This document shows positions 36,001-47,900 of a stretch of 64,000 bases of DNA, one piece after another. A program made the translations under genes and the position numbers. A model generated the notes under the pieces. The model was not told the origin of the DNA. It did no database searches and saw only the letters and a program-made list of their open reading frames with translations. Source of the DNA: Atrichornis clamosus (taxonomy: Eukaryota; Chordata; Aves; Passeriformes; Menuridae); contig WBMZ01003472.1 of the NCBI GenBank assembly GCA_013400975.1, forward strand, positions 124,001 through 188,000, written 5' to 3'. How positions within the stretch are numbered: position 1 is the stretch's first letter; every line of letters begins with the position of its first letter.

Positions 36001-38499
36001 GAACTCATCTAGTCTGACCCTTGTGAATTTGGTGTCTTCTTCTCAGTGTCCTTATTCGTGTTTTCCCAAAACTGCTTTAGTTTTATATTAACAATGACTG
36101 GATGTCTTCTTCAAGCTCAGCATCTCTTGCTCTTCAGGATTTGTGGTTCCTTTTCCATCTTAGGCTGGCACTTTGCATAGAATATTTAGCCATGTTTTTG
36201 TTTTGGTAAAACAAAGTCAACTTAAGGGTAGTCTTCAGTTTTCCTGTCATGCATCAGTGCTGCTGTTCTTTGTGGTAATCAAACTGGAACAACTTTGCCT
36301 TGTGCAAGTCAGTGCTAAACAGAAGGAGGATGGAGTCTGTAATAATTCAGAGCAGTGAATGTTCCCTCAGAGCACCGCAAGCTGCATTGCACAAAAGGAG
36401 CAGTGGTCTGTAAATAAGTAAAAGACTCCAGCCTCCAGCATGCTCAAAGCCTCCGCCTTCATCAGTGGGTTGGTTCACAACAGCTACAACAAAGGACAAG
36501 GAGAAAGACACTTGTAAAAAGCACAAAAAGTGCTTCACTTTCCTCATAAACAAGCCAGACCTGAGAGTCTTCTCTGAGAGTGCTCCTGCCAAATTTGCTC
36601 TGCCTTCTGTCTTTATCACAGGAAGTTGAAACAGGCATCATAAAGAATGACCAAGAAGAGGGAAATGTACTGGCTTTGTGTCTAAACGTGTAAAACTTTG
36701 TATAAATGTGATAGATGAAAACACTTTCTTCAGGGTAGAGAAATGGGATATGTAACTTCCAAGAGGAAGGTCCTTTGTGTATCTTTGCCTGATTCAACAC
36801 AAATAGCTAGGCTTCCAGGGTGCATTTTATAATCCTGAGAAGGAGGAACATTCATATGAGCACTTAGGCAGTGTATGCAAATCTTGGTTATTCTCCATAA
36901 AGCTCTTAAAATTCATTCTTAGATAGTTTTTTGCTTCTGGGACAGTCATACTCAAATGTAATTAATAAAGGAGTGACAGAGACTAGACCAAAAGTCTAGT
37001 ATCTCTCAGAGGACTTCTCATTGTAAACCAAGGCTCTCCTTAAACTCTGAATGCAGAGTAAGTGGGTCTCCATGATGAGTTCACTTATTTCTGACCTTTT
37101 TTAGAAGTATATCTGCTGTTCAAATGCTGTTTAAGTACAATGATGAAACTAAAAAGAACATCCTCTCAGAAGTGACTGAAAAAAGGAGTCAGTGGCAAGT
37201 CTTGATTTAATCGTATGTGTTATGCTGTGGTTCAAGTGCCAATTCCAGGGCTATCCTGGGATGTGGCAATTTCCAAAAAAAGTGTTTATGTTCATATTTA
37301 GGGCTTGTATTTATTTCAGTTGAAATTTGAGCCTGGGTACAGACCTTGCACTGGGTTTGCTCCGTGCATGGAGGGCATAGCCCTGGGAGCTGCCATCATT
37401 GAATAGTGGGAGAATTTTCCTTCCACAGTCCATAGCTGTATCTGTGTTGGGGCTCTTTCCAGACCAGACAGGGATCCCTTTTGAAGGGGCACATTGTCAA
37501 TAGCCACTGCCATGGTGTAATGCCTCATAAGATCATCAAATGCATCTGTGAGTGTGTAGATCAACTTAAACTGTGCCTGATGCTTTTCTGTTTAGCAGCA
37601 TCTAATTTTGTGTATTTTAGAAGTATGTTTATCCAAAGGCCTCCAGAGATGTCTTTCATGGTTGGATAATTGAAAGTTGGCAATTCTCCTGCTCCTGGAT
37701 GTCAGGTAGCCTTTCAGTGAACCTGGCCCTTACAGAGGTAGCTGTTCCCTTGTGGCACAGTGGTGGAAGCTGTAGCTCAGAAATGATTGGGAAATTTCGC
37801 TGGTGCAGATGGCTCTTTACCATGGATTTAAGGAACCTGGCTTGCAGCCCCAAGAGGCAGGACTGACCTTGGGTTACCCAGGGTTTGACTACTTAGCTAA
37901 TTAATAATAGAGGAAATCTGACAAATATGTGAGTAATACACAGGGATTCACCTAATGAAAATAACATCTCCTCCTTCCCAAGTAGCTCCCTTGCAACATT
38001 TAGTAATGTAGCAGCTACTGCTGTTTTGTGAATGAAGCCAGTCTATTCCACAGCAGACTTTGCCTGCTCCCCACAGCTCCCCACTCCCCATTTGGCTCAC
38101 AAAATGGGAATTACATTTTAGTGGTTTTGTAGACAACATAACAGCAAAAACAAACACAGTATAGGTAGTACACACACCTAGGTAATAGTGCTGCTACACT
38201 AGATGAAATGTAATTTCTCATTCTCACAGAAGGCTACTTTTCTGTGAACTTAAAGTATCCTGTCAATGTTGGGGTTTGCCAGGAAGTGGCCAAAAGCTGG
38301 AGAGTAAATTCTACAGTAATACTTGCATTCCTTACTGGCCACATTTTCTCAAGTCGTAAGGAGGCATTGATGGCATATAATTTTGATACCTGATAAAATT
38401 GTCTTGTTTGGTCAGGGTGAGAATAATTTTAAGAGCTGAAAACGTTGCTTTAAATGATTGCTCTGCTTGTAGTTAATAAGAAATTCATCCTAAAGAGCG
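27051..38499 (+). other. Intron, middle part
   Basis: About 11.4 kb of AT-rich sequence with no supported exon. It has short T and A runs (for example 27664-27676 and 31207-31220), an ACC/CA-rich stretch at about 29766-29800 and a possible CR1 3' scrap at 35985-36060. Otherwise I see nothing I can name. Confidence 0.45.
35985..36060 (-). mobile_element. Possible old CR1 3'-end scrap
   Basis: GAACTCATCTAGTCTGACCC, preceded by AGGCACTCCTTTA, resembles the antisense of old CR1 3' UTRs (AGGTCATCTAGTCCAACCCC preceded by a GGAACCT-type string). Downstream similarity fades quickly. The call rests on one 20-base match. Confidence 0.35.
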
Positions 38500-38830
38500 A
38501 AATAAGCATATAATTTTGTCGTGGCTAGTCAAATTTTCCATGTAAATTTAAAAGGAGGGTAATTTTCCCATTTCTATTTTAAAATGTTCCTTATTCTGCC
38601 TTTATAATTTTGTCCATTTCCTCATTAGTGCTCCTTTCAGAGCCCAAACATGTCAACAGTGACACCATTATCAGCCTGAAATAAATGAACAAACGATTTC
38701 ATCTTCAGTCGTGGTTTGCCTGTGGCAGCTATTTTTAATTTTGCAGCTGCTGAAGACTCAGGCAAATGAGTTGGATTTGCAGCTGATGACTTGGCACCTT
38801 TATCACATGGCTACTTTGCAAGTGTTCTCA
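38500..38830. promoter_or_regulatory. Candidate conserved non-coding element
   Basis: A repeat-free segment rich in AT-hook and homeodomain-like strings (ATAATTTTGTCGTGG, TTTATAATTTTGTCC, CACCATTATCAGCC) and CAGCTG-type E-boxes (TGCAGCTGCTG, GCAGCTGATGA). It reads like enhancer-type sequence and not like neutral intron, but this is a judgement by eye. Low confidence. Confidence 0.22.
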
Positions 38831-40833
38831 GAGGTGTCAGGAAACGTGGGGGTTTCCAAGGGGTCTCTTCACTGAAGCAGCGCTTCTGGAAGAGGAGACA
38901 GAGAGAGCACGAGGCAAAACACGGGTAGCAGAAGGAGGTATCCTGCTGATTTCGTGTTTGTTTGCAGATGTTCAAAATGCAGTGTGAGATGGCAGCTAAT
39001 TATTTTTTTCACCAAGTGTGAATATGAGCTGACAGCCTCCTGCACTCTCCTGTATGTTCTGAGCAATGTGAGTTCCAGGGGCTCCTCAGCTTTGAGGATT
39101 TTTCTTTCCTGGAAGAGAAGGTAGTGTGACTTTTTGGCCACGAGGAGCATCCTGTGTTCTTCCCAGCCTTGCCTCCTGTTTGAAAACCAGCGTCCCAGCT
39201 CTGAGCTGAGGATCAAACTGCAGAATACACAAGTGTTGCAGTGACCTGTGCCTGGCTTGACGTGGGCATTCAGGCAGGTGAACTTTGGTGCCCACCACTT
39301 GAAAAAGTGACCAGACATGGAAGCACAGTGGGGTGTGAGTGTAAAAATTACTTATTGACATGTCACTTCACCTAACCTTGTTCAGGCCTTAAAGTGCCTC
39401 TTTTGTCTCTGTGCCAGTATTTCTGTTATTTATAGTTTACTGTGATAGAATTTAAGATATGGCAGTGCATTTAATTAGTACCTCTGAGTGGTGTGGGCTT
39501 AATGTTGGTAACAGTCCTAAATTTTCTTACATGCTAAAACACAAAAGACATGATTTTACAGGTTCCCACAGTCAGAAGACAGTGACGTGCAGAACCAAGC
39601 CTAAATGATGAACCGGTTGAAGTTTTAAATGATAAATTCTGTGGTTTGGGACTAAAATGTATTTTGAAAAATCTTGTTTAGTTTCATTCTGTCTTTGACC
39701 TTTGGCCCAAAATGCATTCCACGTTTCCTACTCTTCTACCAAAAATTCAGTAGCAGTGGTGCCATGTGTGTTTTCACTGAACTTTTAAATCCATGTTAGT
39801 GGATCCAGGCACTTTGAAAGCTGCATAGATTTTCTCTTAGTGATCCATAAAGAACAGTTTATCTAGGTCTTGGAAGACTTCAGATCTTCATAAATATCTT
39901 TCGGTTTTTTGTTTTGGCAAGTACTCAGTTTGCAAAATCAGACTAAATTTTGACTTATAAAGTGTGATGTTAACGATAAAAATTAGATAGTCAAGAGGGT
40001 TCAGATACTTCTAACACTGTGACCACAGTGTTAATTAGGTAGTTAGATACTTATGCAAATGATCTCTTGGTTTATGTGGGATGACCATAGAAATGTGGTG
40101 CAAATAGTTTATTTTCACTTCTCTTGAGCATCATTGCTTGAATGCTGTTGTTAATTACCTTGCTAATACTAACTAAGCTGACGTTCTTGTTAGTTACCTG
40201 ACCTATTGAATAATCTGTCATATGACTTCAGGGTATTTTGATCATATCTCTCTGAGAATAGATATAGATATATGCACATAGCAGTAGGGTTTCCAATTGA
40301 GGAAGGTTTTATTAAGCATAAGTATTACTGGGAGAGTTCAAAAAGAGAATGAAGTAATGTGTCTTTGAAGTGCAGTGACTGCATTAAAGTGTTCCAACAT
40401 AACACTTTTTTGATCTCCTAAGAAATAAAAAGGCAGTGAATGCTAAAACATCTTGGAGAAACTAAGGTCTAAAAGTACATCCTGTTGAGAGGACTTACTA
40501 GTTATGCAGTCTAAAACTGTGGAACATGCTTGTTCTTGTAAAAAGTAAAGAGGACTCCATGTCTTCTTTCTGTAAGGAGCTTAATACCCATCTCTCTTGC
40601 ACTTGGGCGACTACCAGGCCTTTCAGAAAATAGCACGTTCCTTTAAGAACAACTGTCCATATACGCCAGTGTGTCACTTGTGCCCTATGACTTGATGATA
40701 CTGAAGTGGGTAATATACCCTTGAAAATATGTATTTGATATATCTTTCAAATATATACTAGAAAAATATACATCAACAGACCAAATTTACTTGGACCTAC
40801 TCGCTAGAAATAAGAAAATGGTGTCTTCTTGTG

Positions 40834-40839
40834 TTTTTA

Positions 40840-40870
<31 letters not shown>

Positions 40871-40875
40871 TTTTT
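40834..40875. repeat. Pyrimidine tract with a 22-base T run
   Basis: TTTTTATTTCTTTTCTTTTC followed by 22 T. Low-complexity sequence, likely to vary in length and to be error-prone in assembly. Confidence 0.9.
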
Positions 40876-43550
40876 AATCTGTAGTCAAGCCCTAGCAAGA
40901 TGTTGCAAATCTGGAGTTCAGGATGATCAGAAATGCAGACCCAGGCTGCTTTGCAGTGTGTTTTTCATGACTTTTTGATTGAATGGGAAACTGCACCTTG
41001 GCTGGCAAGGCCAGTTCCCTCTTCCTTCTGTGAGCACAATTCATATATCCTTGATAAGAGACTGTGTGGTACCCCTTGTGGTGATGTATTTGAACTCATC
41101 TTGATCAGCTGGGAAGGCTGTGGATGTCTCACATGAGTTGTGACCTACAGTGCCTCCAGTGTCTCAGTAAAGGACACCAGCTGAAACTCAGGCCGAGCTG
41201 AAACTGTTTTGTCCGCTGATGATATTGGATTTTCCCATTGTCAAGAAAGCCCAGATTTGTCAGATGTTATCCTTAGAATAGCAGGAAGTGAGAAACTTGG
41301 TTTCATAACTAAATAACAATAAAGTTAGGTTAATGAGTCCATGACTCATTTGAATGGTTCAGCTCTGTGTGCATCTGCTGCATACTAAGAAATTCCCACC
41401 AGAGTTTGCAGTGATTTAAGCAAAAAGCTGACATGAAGTCAGTTGTCTTTGATCTTTGTTTGGTTTTGGGGTGTGTTTGTTTAAGGTTGGGAAGCTATTG
41501 AGGTAGTGAAATGAAGATGCAGTAATAGCCCAGGGAAATATGCTAGTCTTATTCTGTCTAGCTCAAATAAAACAGCAAGGACATAGCATATTCTGTATGT
41601 TTGTTCACTGTTAAGCATGCAGTGGTCGATAATACTTCAGTCTCCTGTAGGATCCTGTAATAAGTTCTTGCTCAGTCAAATTCATGCCTTCCTCTTTCTG
41701 TCCCTGTTAAGTAGTCGTGTGTCTGTTAGATCTAAATTTGCCAGCTCACTTCATGGTATGATAGTCATGAGATGCTTTGGGTTGGGAATTACAAATGCAA
41801 GATCTTTTGAAAGACGGTGTTGTCTTTTTAACTTGGAGCGTTTTGACTGATTCCCTCTTGTGTCCTGCTTTCCTAGACTTACCCTAGTGAGGAGGCAAAG
41901 CAAGAAAGACTTGGCTTTTGTTCCTGTTAGGTGTTCTGTAGATAGAGGTCATTAGGGCTGTAATTGTATCACTTGTAACACTGAATGCCTTTGAAAACGT
42001 ATTTTGCAAGAATAATATTGAAAAACATATTGTAAGTGTGGGCAAATTGGAAGCCAAGCATTTATATTCATGATGCAATATAAATAACTGGGCTTGGACT
42101 GAAAACTGCATTGTGAGAAACATTTCACTCATTTTAGGCAAAATTGTGTCTCTTTATCTGTATGAGAAGGCTGGCTGCATCCCTGGCAGTGAATAAGTTA
42201 ACCTACTTAATGTGTTGTGTGTAGGCAGCATGCAGTTCTGTGAGATTGCAGTGGGCAATGAAGCAGCAGAATTCAATTTGCAGCAGTGACCTAAGAGGGA
42301 CTATTTTTAGTAATAAAATAGGTCAGGGGAAGTGGCAGTGCAGACTGATAAATGAACAGTCTTCCTTTTCACTTGTGGGGCATGTTTTTGTTCTCCAGTG
42401 TCGAAGCTCTGTGATGGGGGAAATGAGAGTCAATGCTGTCACGTGATTAGAGGGTTTTGTATTGTGAAGCAATCATAGGAAAAGTGCTAAGTTTTATTTT
42501 AGTGAAGAAAGAATATAAGTAACTACTTTGCTTAGGGATTGATGGAAGGCAAAACCAACTCGGAAGCAGGATGTTTTGAAGCCATTGCTCAAAGCTGGCC
42601 TTAGCGCTGCTGGAGATCTTAAGTTGCAGTGTTGTCCATGACAAGTTGTTCTTGCTGTCTTTTTTTCCTTCCACTCTACTAGCTGTTCTTGGGTGCTTTT
42701 TTAGCTTGCTTCTGTTTCCAGTTTACTTTCTCAGTGATTTATGCAGATGAGTGTTAGCTTCCTCCTCTCAGGATGGCAAGGATGAAACATGGCTTTATCC
42801 TCTTCCTTTGAGTCTCTGGGCTTTTGCAGGAAGCTTGCAAATAATCTGTTCAACCAGTTCTTATAACACAGAGCAGTCCAAGTCTCTTTTTAGTATTATG
42901 TTACTTGACTTTTGCATTTCCGCACACGTTTGGTCTCCTTGAAATTATGTTTCACAGCAAACTTGGAAAATGCCTCTTGCCAGTTTGTGCCATTATAAAC
43001 TCTCCTGCTGTTAATTATGAGTGTGGCAAAGTCCCTGTAAGCTCTAGTCATGGAGCCGTGTATCTGCACGCCAGATAAACAGCAGAAAGACAGTAGCTTT
43101 GGCCCTAAAGCTTTTTTTTACCCTGGAAAAAGAATGCTTAGCAGGAAGCAAGTGATCTCCACTCCTGGCTGTAGCTGCATCAGTATCAGTGTGTCACACT
43201 ATGTAAGAAGTACAGTTGGAGGATGCTCAGGCTGTTGCTGGAGCTATCTCCAGGAGTTAATGAGCCCTAATGAGCCCTGGTGAGGTGCATTGGGATGCCC
43301 AGTTCCTCCTGCTTTGGAACTAAGCAGATATCTCCCCTGGGGCTGCTTAATGTTGTGTGAATGTACATGCCTGTGCTGGTGCTCATCTGCCCACTCCTGC
43401 CCTACATGGCGCTGGGAAGCAGATATGGGTGCATGACATGAGGGAGAGATGCCTGTAAACTTTCCCTTATTTTACATCCCCTTTTACAAAAATGTGTTTA
43501 ATTTTCACAGTCTAGCTAGGACCATGATGAAGTATCATCTGGCAGAGTTT

Positions 43551-43573
43551 TTATATATATAAGTTATATATAT
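43551..43573. repeat. (TA)n array
   Basis: Two TATATATA runs separated by AAGT. AT-rich simple repeat. Confidence 0.8.
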
Positions 43574-44837
43574 CATATTTGTAAGAAAGTAAGCTAAACA
43601 CTGATCACTGGCATAAAAATTGTAAACTCAGACTGTCCTTGTCCCTTTAAATTTTTTTAAGATTGCAAGTTGTGAATCATCCTCTAATATAAAAAAAAGT
43701 TAATAAACTGGTAAGTAATTTGAATTTCTAACTTCTATACTTTTCTACACAGAAGATCTGTTTCTGTATTGCAAATAAGCACTGCATACCTCAGATAACC
43801 AATAAAGAGCCATGGGAAAAAAGCCCAAAAAGACTTCCAGTGGAATCCATACAGTGGAGATATTTTCGGCAACACTCTGAGAAACTTGAGGGGGCTTTTG
43901 TTCATGTTCCATAATCAGTGCAATTTAATGTGCTTCTAAGGGACATCTTTTAGTACAAATACACTGTCCTGCACTTTTCTTTCTAAAGAAAAGGCCAGTG
44001 GTTTTGGTTTTTTTCTCATTAACCTGTTTTTGCAAAAGAAAGCTTGACAATATAATTGAATATAAACTTAATCGTTTGGTGTTTCTGTCCACCCTGCTCA
44101 TCGTGGGAGCTGGAATTCCATGACAGTTCACAGCCTGTTCACTGCACACGTATGGGTCAGCTCAGGTGAGCAGAGCACTCTGAGCCAGGAACTCATTTAT
44201 TAGGCATGCTGGGGGAGAAATCCACAAATACTCACAGTTTCTCTTCTTAGGAGTTTGGAACACCGCAGTCCACCCTCCCCATCTTCACCCACCCTATAGA
44301 TTACTGGCCTGTCCAGTATCTGATGTGCTGTGCTCTATTCCTTAAATACCATAAAGTGGAAAACTTGCACTCAGAAGGTAACTGGGCCCATCCTTTTCTT
44401 ATTAGCACTTAATGATGCTTTTATATTTCGAGGGAGACCTTTTTTCTCTCCATTATGAACTAATTTATTTTAATTGATTTTTGAGAACTTTTCCTTTTCT
44501 GTATTTCCTTGTGTTTTCCCAGCATGACTGAACGAAAAACCACTTTGTGCCAAAACTCTGAGCTGGGAAGGTGGCTCTCTTTCTCTTCTGTGAAGTCATG
44601 TTTAGTGTAGGTATCACAGGTCTGTGTGCAGTGTTGTACAGCGCCTTGCTCCAGCATTTACTTTGTGCTAATTGTAGGGGCATGAGGCTGACAGGGAGAC
44701 AGGAACTGCAGCATCTGACAGTATGACAGTAGAAGGTCTGGTGGGAAAATCACCAGAGATTCTGTGACAATGCTCGATGTGTCTATTCAATTTATCCAAT
44801 CAGCAGTTGGATAACTGGTAGGCTCGGATATGGGAGA

Positions 44838-44980
44838 AGTGGATCCTGCTCCTGCTGCCGTCGCTGGTGTTTTAGTTGACATGAGGCAAGTGCCCTCCGT
44901 CATGTGTCCCTCCCATTTTTCATTTGAAAAATGGAGATGATGATGCATGATCTCCATCAGGGCTTCAGGGGGAAGGATAT
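44838..44980 (+). mobile_element. MIR-like (CORE-SINE) fragment
   Basis: In order: TGGATCCTGCTCCTGCTGCC (compare MIR ..AATCCTGGCTCTGCCAC), GTTGACATGAGGCAAGT (compare GTGACCTTGGGCAAGT), TCATTTGAAAAATGGAGATG (compare TCATCTGTAAAATGGGGATA), then GATGATG and a weaker match to the tail. The correct order and spacing of four blocks supports an old MIR-type SINE. Such copies are ancient and strongly diverged in birds. Confidence 0.6.
44913..44934. repeat. Perfect inverted repeat (10-bp arms)
   Basis: CCATTTTTCA, a TT spacer, then its exact reverse complement TGAAAAATGG. The hairpin lies in the MIR-like fragment and is probably a by-product of its decay. A second weaker pair (GGAGAT / ATCTCC) follows at 44932-44954. 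Confidence 0.85.
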
Positions 44981-47900
44981 ATATTCATCATCTCTAAACT
45001 TTTAATCTAATCTTTCCAAGATGAGGATTTCGTGGGAAATTTCTGGACTGGTGCTGGCCTGGAGGGGTGCAAAAGGAGCCATGGGGTTTGGTCTGACTGT
45101 GTGCTGATCAAACAGAAAATTCTGGCTTCCTGTATTCTAGATGGATTTCCAGCCAAAAGGTAGGAGTGAAAAAATAAGATGTTTGTTTTCACTCTGAAAA
45201 TCCCAGGTTTCTTTCTGCTCAACAACTTCCCAGAACAAGTAGCTCCAAAGTTTACTTGAAGAATGCGATTGTAATCCAGAGGTGGAAACCACAGGATTTT
45301 CACACTAGATATGTCAAAAGCCAATTCATACTTCAACAGCCTTTTTTTCCTCTTGCTTTATATGCATACACATACACTTTTGAGTAATTAAGAAACTGAG
45401 GCATGGAATTCTGCTAGTGTTACCCACTAGCAGTTCAGCAGGAATGCCAGGAATGTCTTTTATGTCAAGTCACAGGTAAATTTTGTCCCCATCTCTCTCC
45501 ATATTTGCTGCTCTTTTAGCTCCTTTGTGTAGGGATGTCTCTGTGTACTGGGATGCCCATGTCCTATCCCTTCCCATTGTAGTATGTTCACAGGGGGTGG
45601 ATTGTCAGAAGAGGGAGGAAGCACAGCTGCACTGTGTGGCTTAAGCAATGGATTCTGGGCATTGCTGGTAGCATGACAGGACCTGCAAAATTAATATGCT
45701 AGCTGGAAGGTACAGAATGTATCTCTGTTCTTCCTTGAGGCTCTGGCTCTTCTCAGGGTAAGGCGATGCCTGCAGAGAAATGTTTGTGGTGTTGCATGTC
45801 ACTCCTTGGTGTATTGCCTGAAGGAGGCACCTGTGTAAGGAACAGGTGAGCTGCAAGGGGCAGCACGCTGTGTCCTCCCAGCAAAGTCAAGTGTCCTGGG
45901 AGGACCCTTAGAACTTGTGTTTCGCTGTGCCTAAGCGAGGAAATTCTGTGCTGAACTCTAAGGCAGATGCAGCTGGATTTGCTTATACCTGAGGCATTTT
46001 GGAGAACAACTGCACCTGGGTTAAGGGCAGGTCAGTGTCTATGTGGGGAGCAGGGTGTCTGAAAATGTGCAGCCATTGCTAGGGTCAAAATATACAGGGC
46101 AAGCTCTACTGGTGCAGCCAGCTTTCTTGCTTAACATAAAGTATTTAATAAAATAATCATTGTTGGAGGTTTCTTTCCTCCCCCCCCCCCAAATTTATTT
46201 CATAATTTTAATTCTTACTGTCCTGGTACAAGGCCAGATGAATTGAGAATATTAGGACTTCTTGTGCAAAAGCACTCCGGTGTCCTTTAGTGGATTCTTT
46301 CTTCTCTCCTGCCTACTGCTCTGCCGATCTGCAGGGCCAAACAGCCAGGCACAGTGCTCCAAGCTGTCGTTCACCGTCCTACCAGGGGAAGTCTGAATTA
46401 GAAAAGGGAGAAGCTGTTTTTAATCTTAATTGACACATATCAGAGTTTGTCCAGTGCATGTGAAGTTACCTTGCTGCTGTTTAATGTGTGTACTTAACTC
46501 CTGGGGATTAACTTGTCTGTAATTAACTTTTGTTGTGGGTCTGTTGACTTACTGTTTTAACAAAAAATTTTGCTTCAAAATCTGTATGTGTGTCTTCAGG
46601 CCAAAATCTGTGTCAGTAATATCACAGGCAAGATACTGAAAGTAGTACCAGTGTGCTCTGTTTGCATTTAGATGTGATTTTGCTCACTTGCTGCTCAATT
46701 TCACGTACCCCTGAGTGTACCTGATAAACATGATTTTATGCTTGGGAACAGATATGTCCCCCTTATAGCTGAGTTCATATTTTTGGCCTTCTTGAGGCAG
46801 AGAGCATGCATTTATTTTCCTGTATTTGTACAGGATGTAAAGTTCATGCTCTTGCTTGGGTTTGTAGGTGCTGTCATGCAGTTCTGATGAATGTTGGGTG
46901 AGTGAAGGCTAAAGACCTGCTCACAGCAGAGTCTGTGTGCAGGTGGAAATAACTTCGTGAAAGTTTGGCTGAGAAATGGTATATCAATTACAACTAAGAG
47001 TACATGTGCATTTTATTGCATGCAGGGCAGGTCTTGGCTATTGTTAAAACTATTTGGAAGGAGGAAAATTGGTTTTATTGCCAGGTTTGGAGGTGACTTG
47101 GAAGGATTTATGTAAAATTAAAGATCTCTGCTGTGCAGAGACTTCGATTAATAAGTTCACTATTAATCGTAATTGGAGGCAGGGTTTGATCATGAGTCAC
47201 CTTGTTGGGGCTGTCCTCACTGCCCTCCTTGAGAAAGCGGAAATCTGGAAGAGAGGAATTTGTGTGACCTGTCAGTACCAAGCTGGCAGTAGAAATTGGC
47301 ACTAACTAGATCCTGCTGTTGGAAAAAGCCCAGAGAATCAGCACAGTCCTTTGTGCTCAGTTGGTGCTGGCTTAGGTCACAGGTGTGTGGAAGTTGTGTC
47401 CAAAGGGAAGAAAGCAAACCAATAAACATGATTTCAGCATGAAGGAGTGTGGTGGAAGTGAGAACACCAGGGAGTGTCGGGCAGCTTAGTCCTTCAGTGG
47501 CTCTTTAAATTTTGAAAGTTTAGGCTGGGAGCATCATTTGGAGCTTGCAGAGAATCTAATCTTAGTAGGAAAGCAGTCTTGGCTTTTGCCTCTTTCACAT
47601 AAATTTGACAATGAGTTTCTGTGAAGTGCACACGTAGCTCCTTCGTTGAAGCTTGCATTTGCAAAGTTCAAAAGAAGCACTATCTGGATGTTACTGGTTT
47701 TTTTGGGAAAACTGGAGGGAGATGAGAGAACTATTGGGAGATAGTAGATGAACTTCGGGGGAAAAGATGTGCGACTGAAAGGCAAAAATGTTTGACTCAG
47801 TTTTTCAGGCTTCATTCAAGATGCTGTTTCTTTTCTCAATAGTCTCTTGCTCTGAGCTTTTCTAGAGTTACTGTTTAATTTAGTCCATTGTTGCACAGAA

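Larger units (their letters stand above)
38831..44837 (+). other. Intron stretch
   Basis: AT-rich sequence with a long T tract (40834-40875), an AT array (43551-43573) and an 11-bp tandem (TAATGAGCCC twice, about 43259-43280). The 149-codon minus-strand ORF at 38869-39318 has no recognisable domain and is within what chance gives for 64 kb. Confidence 0.45.

Noticed and set aside
37316..37564. 82-codon minus-strand ORF with a protein-like appearance (…Y-S-M-M-A-A-P-R-A-M-P-S-M-H-G…)
   Set aside because: No family recognised, no poly(A) or flanking repeats to support a retrocopy, and short.
38869..39318. 149-codon minus-strand ORF
   Set aside because: No recognisable domain, promoter or splice context. 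A rough estimate from stop-codon frequency allows a few ORFs this long by chance in 64 kb over six frames.
40834..40920. Long T tract as the antisense poly(A) tail of a retrocopy
   Set aside because: No antisense AATAAA signal or coding similarity follows the tract; it looks like simple low-complexity sequence.
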